Below are positions 53,630 to 62,245 of a stretch of 64,000 nucleotides of DNA, one piece after another. A program made the position numbers and the translations under genes. Source of the stretch: CBDFMR01 sp965249765 (GTDB taxonomy: Bacteria; Bacteroidota; Bacteroidia; Chitinophagales; Saprospiraceae); assembly GCA_965249765.1 (NCBI GenBank), contig CBDFMR010000005.1:1054001-1118000 (forward strand), given 5' to 3'. Position 1 is the first letter of the stretch, and each line of letters opens with the position of its first letter. The notes beneath the pieces are model-generated. The model saw nothing but the letters and a program-made list of their open reading frames with translations, was not told the origin of the DNA and did not search any database.

Positions 53630-55399
53630 GTAAGTACTCAATAGTCGAAAAAAAAGTAAATTTGGGAAAATAAACCAAAGAAGGAAATTGAACGTTAAAT
53701 AAGTACGACCGTGAATAGATAATAGAGTAAAAAGCTCAATTATCAGTCAAAAGAAACAAAGATCAGCAATTAGTATACCGGGATTCAGAAAAGAATTACT
53801 GGAAGAGCCCTATGTTCAATTTCTTCATGAACAGATAAATAAAGGATTTGGGCAAATAGAGAAGCTATCAAAAAAGGTTGAAGAACTAGAAGCTGAAATC
53901 AGGAAATTGAAGAAGCTTCCAAAGAAGCCTACTATAAAGGCGAGTCAACTAGATAAGAATCCTAATAAGAATAAAGGAAAGGGGAGCCGTACAAGTGGAA
54001 AACGGAATAAGAAGTCGTCGCTAAAAATTCACGAGACCAAAGAGATCAAAATCACAGGATTAGGGGAAGGCTGGAAATTAATAGGTCATCAGAAACACAT
54101 CAGACAGGATATTATAATAAGGGCCAATAATATCGAGTATAAATTAGAAAAATGGAAGGGTCCAAAAGGAGAGATCCGAATAGCGGAGCTACCTATACAT
54201 TTACAAAACACCCATTTTGGTCCGAGATTAAAAGCCTTTATCCTCCACCAATATTATGAGTGTGGTGTGACCCAGCCGCTACTTTTAACCTCACTGAAAG
54301 ACTATGGGATAGATATATCATCTGGACAGATCAGCTTTATATTAACAGAAGACAAGCAGTCTTTTCACATAGAAAAGGCATCCTTGTTATCTAAAGGAAT
54401 AGAATTGGGGGAAGAATTGCGCACTGATGATACAGGAGCAAGACATGAGTTTAGGAATGGGTTTTGTAATTGCATCAATTCCTCATTGTTTACCTACTTT
54501 ACGACAACGTTTTCAAAAAGTCGTATCAATTTTCTGGAAATACTGCGTCAGTCAAGAAGAGATTATCAAATCAACCAGACGAGCCTTTCGTATGTTAAAA
54601 GAGAAAAATTTGCAAGCAAATATTACCGGATACTAAGGCAAAGTTATGAAAGTGGTGAGCGAATCTTTGAAGACAAAACGAGCTTAGAAAATTATTTTAA
54701 CCGCGAGGGAATAACGGCCCAATACGTCATCAGACAAATAACAGAAGCCTTGTTAATAGGAACTATTGTGGCCCATGGATTTGACCCTAATACTGTGATT
54801 CACTCAGACGGAGCAGGTCAGTTCAATTTATTTGTCCATTCACTATGTTGGAAGCATGCCGAAAGACCTCTGGTAAAACTCAAAAGTTATAATCCAGTTC
54901 AACAATCACAATTAGAAAACAGAAAGACAGCCTTCTGGCAGTTGTATCAAGCCCTCAAAAAATACAAGAAAACCCCTGATGATGATCTGGCATTGCAATT
55001 AAACGAACAATTTGATACCTTATGCGAACCAGTGATTAACTATTCTTCACTAAATCAGGTATTGGAAAAATTGAGAGAAAACAAAGACCAGCTTCTGGTG
55101 GTACTTCTTCGACCTAATAGTTCTTTGCACAACAATGATTCGGAAAGTGACATCCGCGAATATGTCAAAAGAAGAAAGATAAGTGCCGGCACCAGAAGTG
55201 AAAATGGCAGATTGGCAAGAGATACTTTTTTGTCACTGAAAAAAACCTGTAGAAAGTTAGAAATATCTTTCTGGGAGTATCTTCAGGATCGACTTCAAAA
55301 CCTTAACAATATCCCCCCGCTAAGCGAAATAATGACCCAAAAATATCAACTATCCTTGGGATAACTATGCCCAATTCTCAACAGGTATTGAGTACTTAC
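53630..55399 (+). mobile_element. IS66-family element with 8-bp target duplication
   Basis: GTAAGTACTCAATA (53630-53643) and TATTGAGTACTTAC (55386-55399) are perfect terminal inverted repeats beginning with GTAA, as in IS66. GGGGTTTT flanks both sides (53622-53629 and 55400-55407), the 8-bp duplication this family makes. Length 1770 bp, one transposase gene and no tnpA/tnpB, as in the ISBst12-like subgroup. Confidence 0.9.
53907..55364 (+). CDS. IS66-family transposase (TnpC-like)
   Basis: At least 485 residues. DDE residues: RTDDTGARH, IHSDGAGQF, and the Glu in NNDSESDIREYVKRRKIS; the GTRSENGRLARDTFLSLKKT and LEISFWEYL tail fits IS66. The first ordinary start codon in frame is TTG 53907, but the frame is open back to 53715 and that stretch is coding in style (LLEEPYVQFLHEQINK, then the leucine-zipper KVEELEAEIRKL). 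So the true start is upstream and not ATG, GTG or TTG; CTG, ATT or a frameshift is possible. Confidence 0.85.
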   Translation: MKKLPKKPTIKASQLDKNPNKNKGKGSRTSGKRNKKSSLKIHETKEIKITGLGEGWKLIGHQKHIRQDIIIRANNIEYKLEKWKGPKGEIRIAELPIHLQNTHFGPRLKAFILHQYYECGVTQPLLLTSLKDYGIDISSGQISFILTEDKQSFHIEKASLLSKGIELGEELRTDDTGARHEFRNGFCNCINSSLFTYFTTTFSKSRINFLEILRQSRRDYQINQTSLSYVKREKFASKYYRILRQSYESGERIFEDKTSLENYFNREGITAQYVIRQITEALLIGTIVAHGFDPNTVIHSDGAGQFNLFVHSLCWKHAERPLVKLKSYNPVQQSQLENRKTAFWQLYQALKKYKKTPDDDLALQLNEQFDTLCEPVINYSSLNQVLEKLRENKDQLLVVLLRPNSSLHNNDSESDIREYVKRRKISAGTRSENGRLARDTFLSLKKTCRKLEISFWEYLQDRLQNLNNIPPLSEIMTQKYQLSLG

Positions 55400-55550
55400 G
55401 GGGTTTTATGCTAACTGCCTGAAGTAAAGACGTTTATACTTTTTACGATGTCAGATTTTTCATCATGGTGCAACACATTGCATCGTTTGCAAGAATATTA
55501 GTGTGAATTCTAGAATATCAAATCTTAGTAATCACGTAAAAAAAGAAAAT

Positions 55551-56759
55551 ATGTTTAAGAAATTAAGTCAGTTAACATTAGTGTTTTTGATGGGGGTATT
55601 CCTCCTCAGTAGCTGTTCCAAAGAAAATATTGATGTACCTAAAACAGTCGATAATATCGATCCGATAGTTACCAATATTGTAAATGGTCTTGTAAACCGA
55701 AGTGATGGGGATAGTGATGGAGAAGGTCTAGAAATGGATTGTATTACACTGGGTTATCCTTTTGGAATGGTAGACAGTGAAGGGAATGAACATCAGGTCA
55801 ATGACTTTGATGAGTTTATATCTCTGTTGGAAAACTCTGATTCTACGGTTTATATTATGGATTTCATTTATCCATTGACTGTTGAGACTGAGGACGGACT
55901 CGTGGAAGTTGCAGATGCTGTAGAGTTGGGTGAGTTATTCCTAGAATGTACACCTGAAGGTGGATGGGATGAGGATCAATTTCCAGCATATCTTATTGAT
56001 GAATCGAATTCTTGCTACTCATTTGAATATCCTATTTCAGTAAGTAGACATGATGGATCTATAGAGACCGCAAATACTGAGGTAGAATTGGTCGAGATAC
56101 TAGCTCAAGACATTGCCTTCTTTGTCTTTCCATTTAATCTTATTGATGAAGATGCACAAGTCTTCACTGTTAATGACGTCGATCAGTTGTTTTCTCTTCT
56201 TACATCTTGTAGTGGTCTGGATATAGATTCTACTGATTGGGATTGGGACGAGGGATTTGAGTATATCGGCTGCTATCAGATAGACTTCCCGTTCAATGTA
56301 GAGCTAGCGGATGGATCAGTAGTGGTAGTGAATTCTCACCAGGAACTATGTGACCTTATGCTGCAAGGAGAAATCGCTGGATATGCCTTTCCGATGACGC
56401 TGATTGATGATGATGGTACGACGATAGTCGTGAATAACGAGGACGAACTTAATGAAGCACTAGAGGACTGTGGTATCATCGTTAATCTAGGAGATCAAGA
56501 TTTATATCTTTTGATTGAGGGGACACCTGCTTTCGGTGGGAACTGCTATGATATTGTTTTCCCTATAAGCGGAACATTCATAAATAAAAATGGAGACACT
56601 GCTAGTGTCGTATTCGAAAATTATGAGGCGATTCTCACATTTAACTATGAAGTACAGTCATTAGATTATCCGATAACAGTGACTATGCTTGATGATGGTG
56701 CTACAGTAGAGCTGGATAGTGTTGAAGATCTGTTCATTCTGTTGGACGGATGTTGGTAA
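55551..56759 (+). CDS. lipoprotein with four cysteine-bounded repeats
   Basis: 402 residues from ATG 55551 (MFKKLSQLTLVFLMG); lipobox LLSSCSK. After an acidic linker come four units of ~70-95 residues, each opening with Cys plus a YPF/YPI phrase and ending with Cys: CITLGYPFGM, CYSFEYPISV, CYQIDFPFNV, CYDIVFPISG. Within each a DG-x-V element recurs (VETEDGLVEVADAVEL, DGSIETANTEVEL, DGSVVVVNSHQEL). The repeat is seen directly; I know no experimental function. Next on the strand are a sigma factor and a membrane protein, 70 bp away, so it may be the outer part of a signalling unit. Confidence 0.75.
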   Translation: MFKKLSQLTLVFLMGVFLLSSCSKENIDVPKTVDNIDPIVTNIVNGLVNRSDGDSDGEGLEMDCITLGYPFGMVDSEGNEHQVNDFDEFISLLENSDSTVYIMDFIYPLTVETEDGLVEVADAVELGELFLECTPEGGWDEDQFPAYLIDESNSCYSFEYPISVSRHDGSIETANTEVELVEILAQDIAFFVFPFNLIDEDAQVFTVNDVDQLFSLLTSCSGLDIDSTDWDWDEGFEYIGCYQIDFPFNVELADGSVVVVNSHQELCDLMLQGEIAGYAFPMTLIDDDGTTIVVNNEDELNEALEDCGIIVNLGDQDLYLLIEGTPAFGGNCYDIVFPISGTFINKNGDTASVVFENYEAILTFNYEVQSLDYPITVTMLDDGATVELDSVEDLFILLDGCW

Positions 56760-56829
56760 AAAACTAGATTATAAATTAGATGGCAGAGAGGTCCAGCAAT
56801 GTGACTTCTCTTCTTTCCTGTAATTTTAT

Positions 56830-57384
56830 ATGGTAGATAAAGGATTGATACGGGCCTGTACTAGTGATAATCGCAAAGCGCATAAGAAGCTGTATGATAC
56901 TTGCGCTCCGTATGTCTATACAATCATCAAAAATTATCTGACTGACCATGAAGTAAGACGTGATGTGATGCAAGAAGTATTCGCAGGAATATTTTCTTCG
57001 TTAGGTAGTTTTAATGAGAATAAAGGAGCATTTAAAGGATGGATATCCAGAATCACGGTTAACAAATGTATTGACCAGCTGAAGCAACATTCAAAACTAG
57101 GGATGTCCTATAATCTTGAGATCGTAAAGAACATGACTGAAGATCCATTCTACTATCTTAATGAACTCTCAAAATTGGAAATTGAACAATTATTAACAAA
57201 GATGCCTATTGGGTATAAGACTATTTTTTTACTCAATGTCATTGATGGCTATAACCATACTGAAATAAGTGAGATGCTCAATATATCGAAGGTAACGTCT
57301 CGGTCACAGCTCTCTAGATCACTCCGCTGGATAAAAAAGAATATTTCTAAGAACAATAATTCAATTTTATATGAAGCACTTTGA
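56830..57384 (+). CDS. ECF-type RNA polymerase sigma factor
   Basis: 184 residues. Region 2: AHKKLYDTCAPYVYTIIKNY, then RRDVMQEVFAGIFSSLGSF and GAFKGWISRITVNKCID; region 4: LLTKMPIGYKTIFLLNVIDG and YNHTEISEMLNISKVTSRSQ. Its end overlaps the next gene by 14 bp, so the two are coupled, as for sigma/anti-sigma pairs. It follows the repeat lipoprotein. Confidence 0.92.
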   Translation: MVDKGLIRACTSDNRKAHKKLYDTCAPYVYTIIKNYLTDHEVRRDVMQEVFAGIFSSLGSFNENKGAFKGWISRITVNKCIDQLKQHSKLGMSYNLEIVKNMTEDPFYYLNELSKLEIEQLLTKMPIGYKTIFLLNVIDGYNHTEISEMLNISKVTSRSQLSRSLRWIKKNISKNNNSILYEAL

Positions 57385-58780
57385 CAAATTGAAAGATAAT
57401 CTTCGAGCCGACAGCCATCTTCCAGAAGAGTTTTCTTGGGATAATATGCAGGAAGGCATCTACCGTCGAATGCCTCAAAAAGATGACGGTCAACGGATCG
57501 TGTTGATGCCATTTCTGGCATTAGCCACATTATTGCTTATCCTAAGTTTTGTTGGCTACTTTGGCATGAAGAGTCTGAGCGAAAATCCCACACATGATTC
57601 TCCTTTGTCCAAAGGTAATGACATAGCAAGTCAAGTGTCAGAAATTAACCTTACTGAAACATTTGGTGAGTTGACAAGTCAGAGTAGCAAGGAAGATGTA
57701 AATGAACGAATCACGGAACCAAAGAGAGAAAAAGATATCGATAAAGCTAATTCAGCACTTGCTTATGATTTGAATACAAAAGTCACAGAACAATCCCGTC
57801 ATAAATTAACAGCAAATCAATCACCAGAAAATCTGACAACGTATAACAACCCATCTTCGACTCTCGAAAATACTCTGTGGAAATCTAGTAATATCATAAC
57901 GCTTGATTCTCGAGACAACGGAATAAATACACCACTCGCTACTAATGGAAAAAATTACAATAGAAAAATAGGTAGTTTGAGTTATCTGTCTACCAAAGCC
58001 TCATATCTAAGCTATCAGAAGATGACGATGGACCTCTCCGATAGACTGGCATTCAGTGTAATAGATATTAAGAATGATATGGTTGAGTCTCATCAGTGGT
58101 CGGCTTCATTGGGTTTTGGATTAAATTATTTGATGCCAGACTTTGGGGATTCCGCTTGGGGGAAGGAGAGAAAAGAAAATGAAATAGGTGACTACGGATA
58201 CGACTTCGAGCTTGGCATAAAAAAGGAAGTTAGTGATCATTGGTTTATCTCATCAGGATTACGATGGTCTGTGGCATATACAAAGCTTGATAAAGAATTC
58301 TTAAGAGATTATACGGAACAAAGGATGGATCAGCTGGTAGAAGTAATCAATAACCCTTTTGCTACACAACCAATAGAGGTAAGAAAAGATACGGTCGTTA
58401 ATGTAAGTGAGATAAGAGCCATTGTTCACTATAATAAGATAAGACAAGTATCCATTCCATTATTATTGGGTTATAAGAAAGAGGCATTTGGACTTGTATG
58501 GGGCATAGGAGTTGGGCCAGAACTCAGTTATGTAAAGTTTAGTGACGGAAGGACGATACAGGATGAGGTTTTGCTTGAGTTTGAAGGAGATAGTTTCTAT
58601 AAGAATGGTTTTCAATTAGGCTTGGTTATAAAAGCGAATATTGCCTATCCTATTTCTGATGACTGGTACATAGGTTCATCTTTTTCTATGACCCGAAACC
58701 TCACTGATTCCGGCATTAACGGATCTACATTAAAATTAAATATACTCAGTGCCGGGCTGAATGTAGGATTGAAGTTTTAA
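57371..58780 (+). CDS. membrane-anchored protein with barrel-like C-terminus (anti-sigma-like)
   Basis: 469 residues. A short cytoplasmic N-terminus (KLKDNLRADSHLPEEFSWDN) precedes one membrane helix (about 46-70, FLALATLLLILSFVGYFGM). A low-complexity Ser/Asn/Thr stretch follows. From about residue 235 alternating strands appear (WSASLGFGLNYLMPDFG, YDFELGIKKEVSDHWFISSG, LNILSAGLNVGLKF), ending in Phe, like a small outer-membrane barrel of the PorT/OMP_b-brl kind. The overlap with the sigma gene and the cytoplasmic start suggest it binds the sigma factor; the barrel cannot be in the same membrane as the helix, so it would span the periplasm. Role is inference. Confidence 0.75.
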   Translation: MKHFDKLKDNLRADSHLPEEFSWDNMQEGIYRRMPQKDDGQRIVLMPFLALATLLLILSFVGYFGMKSLSENPTHDSPLSKGNDIASQVSEINLTETFGELTSQSSKEDVNERITEPKREKDIDKANSALAYDLNTKVTEQSRHKLTANQSPENLTTYNNPSSTLENTLWKSSNIITLDSRDNGINTPLATNGKNYNRKIGSLSYLSTKASYLSYQKMTMDLSDRLAFSVIDIKNDMVESHQWSASLGFGLNYLMPDFGDSAWGKERKENEIGDYGYDFELGIKKEVSDHWFISSGLRWSVAYTKLDKEFLRDYTEQRMDQLVEVINNPFATQPIEVRKDTVVNVSEIRAIVHYNKIRQVSIPLLLGYKKEAFGLVWGIGVGPELSYVKFSDGRTIQDEVLLEFEGDSFYKNGFQLGLVIKANIAYPISDDWYIGSSFSMTRNLTDSGINGSTLKLNILSAGLNVGLKF

Positions 58781-58811
58781 GAAATGTTTTTGAGAGTATT
58801 GGCAGCTCACA

Positions 58812-59675
58812 TTAAAGATTGGTAATTTCTAATGAATAGAGGTTTCCGCCATTCCCTATCTCTGACTCCGAACCTATATAAAATGTGTTTTGATCTTTCA
58901 TGACCAATGATTCAAATTGCTCGTTTACACCTATAGGTATACATCCCACAGAAACAATTTTATCGTCACTAAGAATTTCAATTACTTCAATAAAGCTAAC
59001 AAAGGATCCATTTCTCAACTCATTGCACAAGAGAAGAATCTGATCACTAGAATTGTGATAATAGGCATCCGTCACCCTGGCTGTGACAACAACGGAATCT
59101 AATAGACTGAAATCAGAGCTATGCAATGATGCTGAATACATGTTGGTTTTATTATTACGCGTATTTTTTGTAAACAGATAATACTTGCCGTTCAATAATA
59201 TCATTGCTTCGCAGTCATAATTATGAAAGGGATCATTAAAGGAAGCTTGATCAGGAAAAGAAAAATCAACAGTCTCTTCCAAAGACAGCTTTGGAAGAGA
59301 CAGATGGTAGAGTTTAAGATCGGTACGTGATCCAAAATTATTTCCAAAATCACCAAGAATTGCAAAGCCCCCACTACATGTAATTGCTTCCCAATCAATG
59401 TTATTTACTCCGATTAGGTGGACTTGCTCGACAATCTCCATTGACAGAGGATCTAGTCTGTATATAATAGGGCCATTATCGCTGTCATTAATAATTAGGA
59501 GATGATTTTCATAGTAACAAAAACCAGAACATTCATTGATGGGATCGGGCAATGATCCAATTAAATCAATTGTGAAATGGAATTCTTTATCATGTACAGG
59601 TTCACCTTTTTGGCACGATAATAAAATCACAACACAAACCATGATAATTAATATATGTGTGTATTTAAATTTCAC
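58812..59675 (-). CDS. lipoprotein with beta-propeller-like repeats
   Basis: 287 residues; lipobox ILLSCQKG. Blade-like text: LPDPINECSGFCYYENHLLI, NNIDWEAITCSGGFAILGDF, NYDCEAMILLNGKYYLFTKN, EQFESLVMKDQNTFYIGSES. The recurring W/CEA-I/M element with DFGNN resembles the SdiA-regulated or esterase-like phytase propellers. Function unknown. Its start overlaps the CotH gene stop by one base, so they are co-transcribed. Confidence 0.7.
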   Translation of the reverse strand: MKFKYTHILIIMVCVVILLSCQKGEPVHDKEFHFTIDLIGSLPDPINECSGFCYYENHLLIINDSDNGPIIYRLDPLSMEIVEQVHLIGVNNIDWEAITCSGGFAILGDFGNNFGSRTDLKLYHLSLPKLSLEETVDFSFPDQASFNDPFHNYDCEAMILLNGKYYLFTKNTRNNKTNMYSASLHSSDFSLLDSVVVTARVTDAYYHNSSDQILLLCNELRNGSFVSFIEVIEILSDDKIVSVGCIPIGVNEQFESLVMKDQNTFYIGSESEIGNGGNLYSLEITNL

Positions 59676-62101
59676 TATTTAATGTTTATTAATTTATTGA
59701 TATACTTATTCTCAGACTGTATTATTTGTAGTATCAGTAGGTCATTATCAAGATGATGCATTGGAATGGATAATGCATTGGTGCCTTTCACAATGTCATT
59801 GTATTCTATGTGGAATAGTCTATTGCCAATGGCGTCAAAGATATTTATAGAAATTGACTCATGTGAAAGGCTATTTATTTTAATATAGAGAGTTTCATTT
59901 GATATAAATGATGATTCAACGAATGAAATTTGTGGTTCGTCAGAAAATATCGCTTTTATTTCTGTGTCTTTATCAAATGGTAAATTGAGGGAATTAAATT
60001 TATAAATTTGAGAATTGCCGCCTTCATTAACTTCCCAATGACTAAAGTAGAAATTAGGATTTGATTCTGATATTATTCTGATGGGTACTTCTTTAAAATA
60101 TATTCCATTAAATTCCATTGGTATATCATTGAGTGAATTTAGTGTTATCCTACCTGCCTCTGGTAAATTTGATGTAATAGTCAGGTTATAAGTACCGTTA
60201 AGATTAAAATATTCTTCAAAATATTGCATTGAATACGACGGACGTTCATTAATGAAGGACCTTATTTTTTCTAATTCTACGTCACGCCATGTTTCGATAT
60301 CCGTTGTTGGCCATTTTATCAAATGACTTTCCATTTCCTTTTCGATAGAAGAAATAAAACTGTCGAATGAATTGGTAAAATTATCAGGATGCCATACAGT
60401 GTTGTAAAGATCTTGATGCCTATTAATCAGATAGTCTTTGAATTGTTGATTCTCGAGAAAAGAATACATAGTATTAATGAAAATATTCCCCCCTTTCAGT
60501 TCTGTCATTTTGCTTAACAGTGTATTTACCTCTGGAGCTGACCATGCATAACGGCCAAGAGCATTGTCCATGTCAAATAGGAGATACCTCCACTTGGACT
60601 CATCATTTTGCGCACGCCAGTACTTTATATTATTTTGAGGCCAGGCAGTGTTGTTGTTACATATTTGACTTAAAAAGTAATCTGTAAGATTTTTGGTATC
60701 AAAGTAGGAAGCGCCTTCAGTGAAGTTATTAGAGTTGCTAAGATCATTTTCACGGATGTACTTGTAGTGGTTTTTAAACGCAAGTGTATCACCTTCTATA
60801 AGTATTAACTCTTCCTCGATAAGGTCAATATCGGACAGGTTATAGTTGGACATTGGATAGTACTTGTCCATTTTCTCTCTAAGTCCCATCAACCCATAGT
60901 AACGACCATTAATATATACTGCTATTGGTTGATATGCATTGGCGTCAAGGTCCAATCCTGATTCTGCCAAAAAGTTTTGCAAGAATCCATCTCTGCAATG
61001 ACCCGCATTAAAATCTCCACTGGCATTTCTTACGACTAGGCGTTTGAACATTGAGACATCAGGTTTTAATGGAAAGAAGTTGTGATTGAAATATTCTTGA
61101 TCGTACTTTTTCTTGGCGAGAAGTCTGAATGTTTTTTGAGGATTGGTTCGTGATTCACGTCCGCCATGCATTTCTAGGTCTGCATGACCATTGAAGAGAT
61201 CATTGGAAGATGAATTAAAATACTGGAAATGTACTTCTGTATCGCTATCTGACCAAAAGTTAGCTCCCCAGAAAGGCCAATTAGGGTCTGCATTGAGACC
61301 AAGCTCAAAGAGACCAACCTCTTCGTCAAAGAGTGCACTATCATCGGCAATAAGGCTCAATATGGGATGGTCATGATCCACACCCACAGCATACGTATTG
61401 CAGACCATGTCCGAATTTCTAAATCCAGGTTTAGATGCAGTAACACATAGTGCTATGGTAGATTCTATCGATAGGGATAACTCTGTAGTGTTAATATTAC
61501 TACCCAAATCATTTAGATAATATTCCAAAGTTACGTCACTATCATCATGGGTTACCTCAAGAACTAGAGGTTGTGAATAGACTCCGGTACTTAGATTGAA
61601 TGTAGGTTCAGATAGTATTAGAAGTTCATTCTCCTCATTCTGGGAAAGGGGCGTTGGTGTAGTATGAATCCAACTATTACCAGAAAATGAATAGCTAATA
61701 TCACTATCAAGTTTTGGAACAGTCACTAAACTAATAGGTTCTCCGAGAGGTGTAGAAAGTACAATTTTTTCACCGTTGCTTGAGATCTTGAAATTGGAGT
61801 GCACGTAATTGTCAACAGTATCTTTACTGTCAGCGATTACTAGAAAGTAGGAATTTGCTTGAATAGTAACATCGGGGAAAACCCATTTTAGTAGGTTAGA
61901 TTCATCATCACTCAAATGATAACCACCTAAATTTATATCCACGCTTTCTCCGTTGTATATTTCTATCCAATCAGGCGACGCTTCATTTATTACCCAACTG
62001 TCAATGTTATCACTTACAATCTCATTTAGAATAGGTTGAGAATAAATGAAAGTGACAGTTGCAATCAGTAAAATAATCGATGTGACTAGTATCTTCTTCA
62101 T
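59675..62101 (-). CDS. secreted lamin-tail/CotH kinase-like protein
   Basis: 808 residues. Signal peptide (LVTSIILLIATVTFIYS); lamin-tail domain at about 25-125 (SPDWIEIYNGESVDINLGG); a chitobiase/FN3-like strand set (about 160-230); CotH domain about 290-560 with HGGRESRTNPQKTFRL, NASGDFNAGHCRDGFLQN, GLMGLREKMDKYY and LLFDMDNALGRYAW, where the DxDNALG motif corresponds to the kinase metal site. The tail (SINIFDAIGNRLFHIEY ... KYINKLINIK) looks like a T9SS sorting domain. CotH proteins phosphorylate Ser/Thr in spore coats; the substrate here is unknown. Confidence 0.85.
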   Translation of the reverse strand: MKKILVTSIILLIATVTFIYSQPILNEIVSDNIDSWVINEASPDWIEIYNGESVDINLGGYHLSDDESNLLKWVFPDVTIQANSYFLVIADSKDTVDNYVHSNFKISSNGEKIVLSTPLGEPISLVTVPKLDSDISYSFSGNSWIHTTPTPLSQNEENELLILSEPTFNLSTGVYSQPLVLEVTHDDSDVTLEYYLNDLGSNINTTELSLSIESTIALCVTASKPGFRNSDMVCNTYAVGVDHDHPILSLIADDSALFDEEVGLFELGLNADPNWPFWGANFWSDSDTEVHFQYFNSSSNDLFNGHADLEMHGGRESRTNPQKTFRLLAKKKYDQEYFNHNFFPLKPDVSMFKRLVVRNASGDFNAGHCRDGFLQNFLAESGLDLDANAYQPIAVYINGRYYGLMGLREKMDKYYPMSNYNLSDIDLIEEELILIEGDTLAFKNHYKYIRENDLSNSNNFTEGASYFDTKNLTDYFLSQICNNNTAWPQNNIKYWRAQNDESKWRYLLFDMDNALGRYAWSAPEVNTLLSKMTELKGGNIFINTMYSFLENQQFKDYLINRHQDLYNTVWHPDNFTNSFDSFISSIEKEMESHLIKWPTTDIETWRDVELEKIRSFINERPSYSMQYFEEYFNLNGTYNLTITSNLPEAGRITLNSLNDIPMEFNGIYFKEVPIRIISESNPNFYFSHWEVNEGGNSQIYKFNSLNLPFDKDTEIKAIFSDEPQISFVESSFISNETLYIKINSLSHESISINIFDAIGNRLFHIEYNDIVKGTNALSIPMHHLDNDLLILQIIQSENKYINKLINIK

Positions 62102-62190
62102 ACTTTATCGTTGCATAAGTTATAAGAAGTGTAAGAAGCAATCGCTAGATACGTTCAATAAGTCGTCCTTCAGACAAGAAAATTACAATG

Positions 62191-62222
62191 AAAAAAGCCC
62201 CCACAAATTGAATCATGAGGGC
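62191..62222 (-). terminator. intrinsic terminator after the M36 peptidase
   Basis: On the minus strand GCCCTCAT pairs with GTGGGGGC (one or two wobbles) and is followed by TTTTTT. It lies 24 bp after the M36 stop and 90 bp before the CotH start, separating the two units. Confidence 0.65.
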
Positions 62223-62245
62223 ATTTATTTTATTATCAGGAGTAT

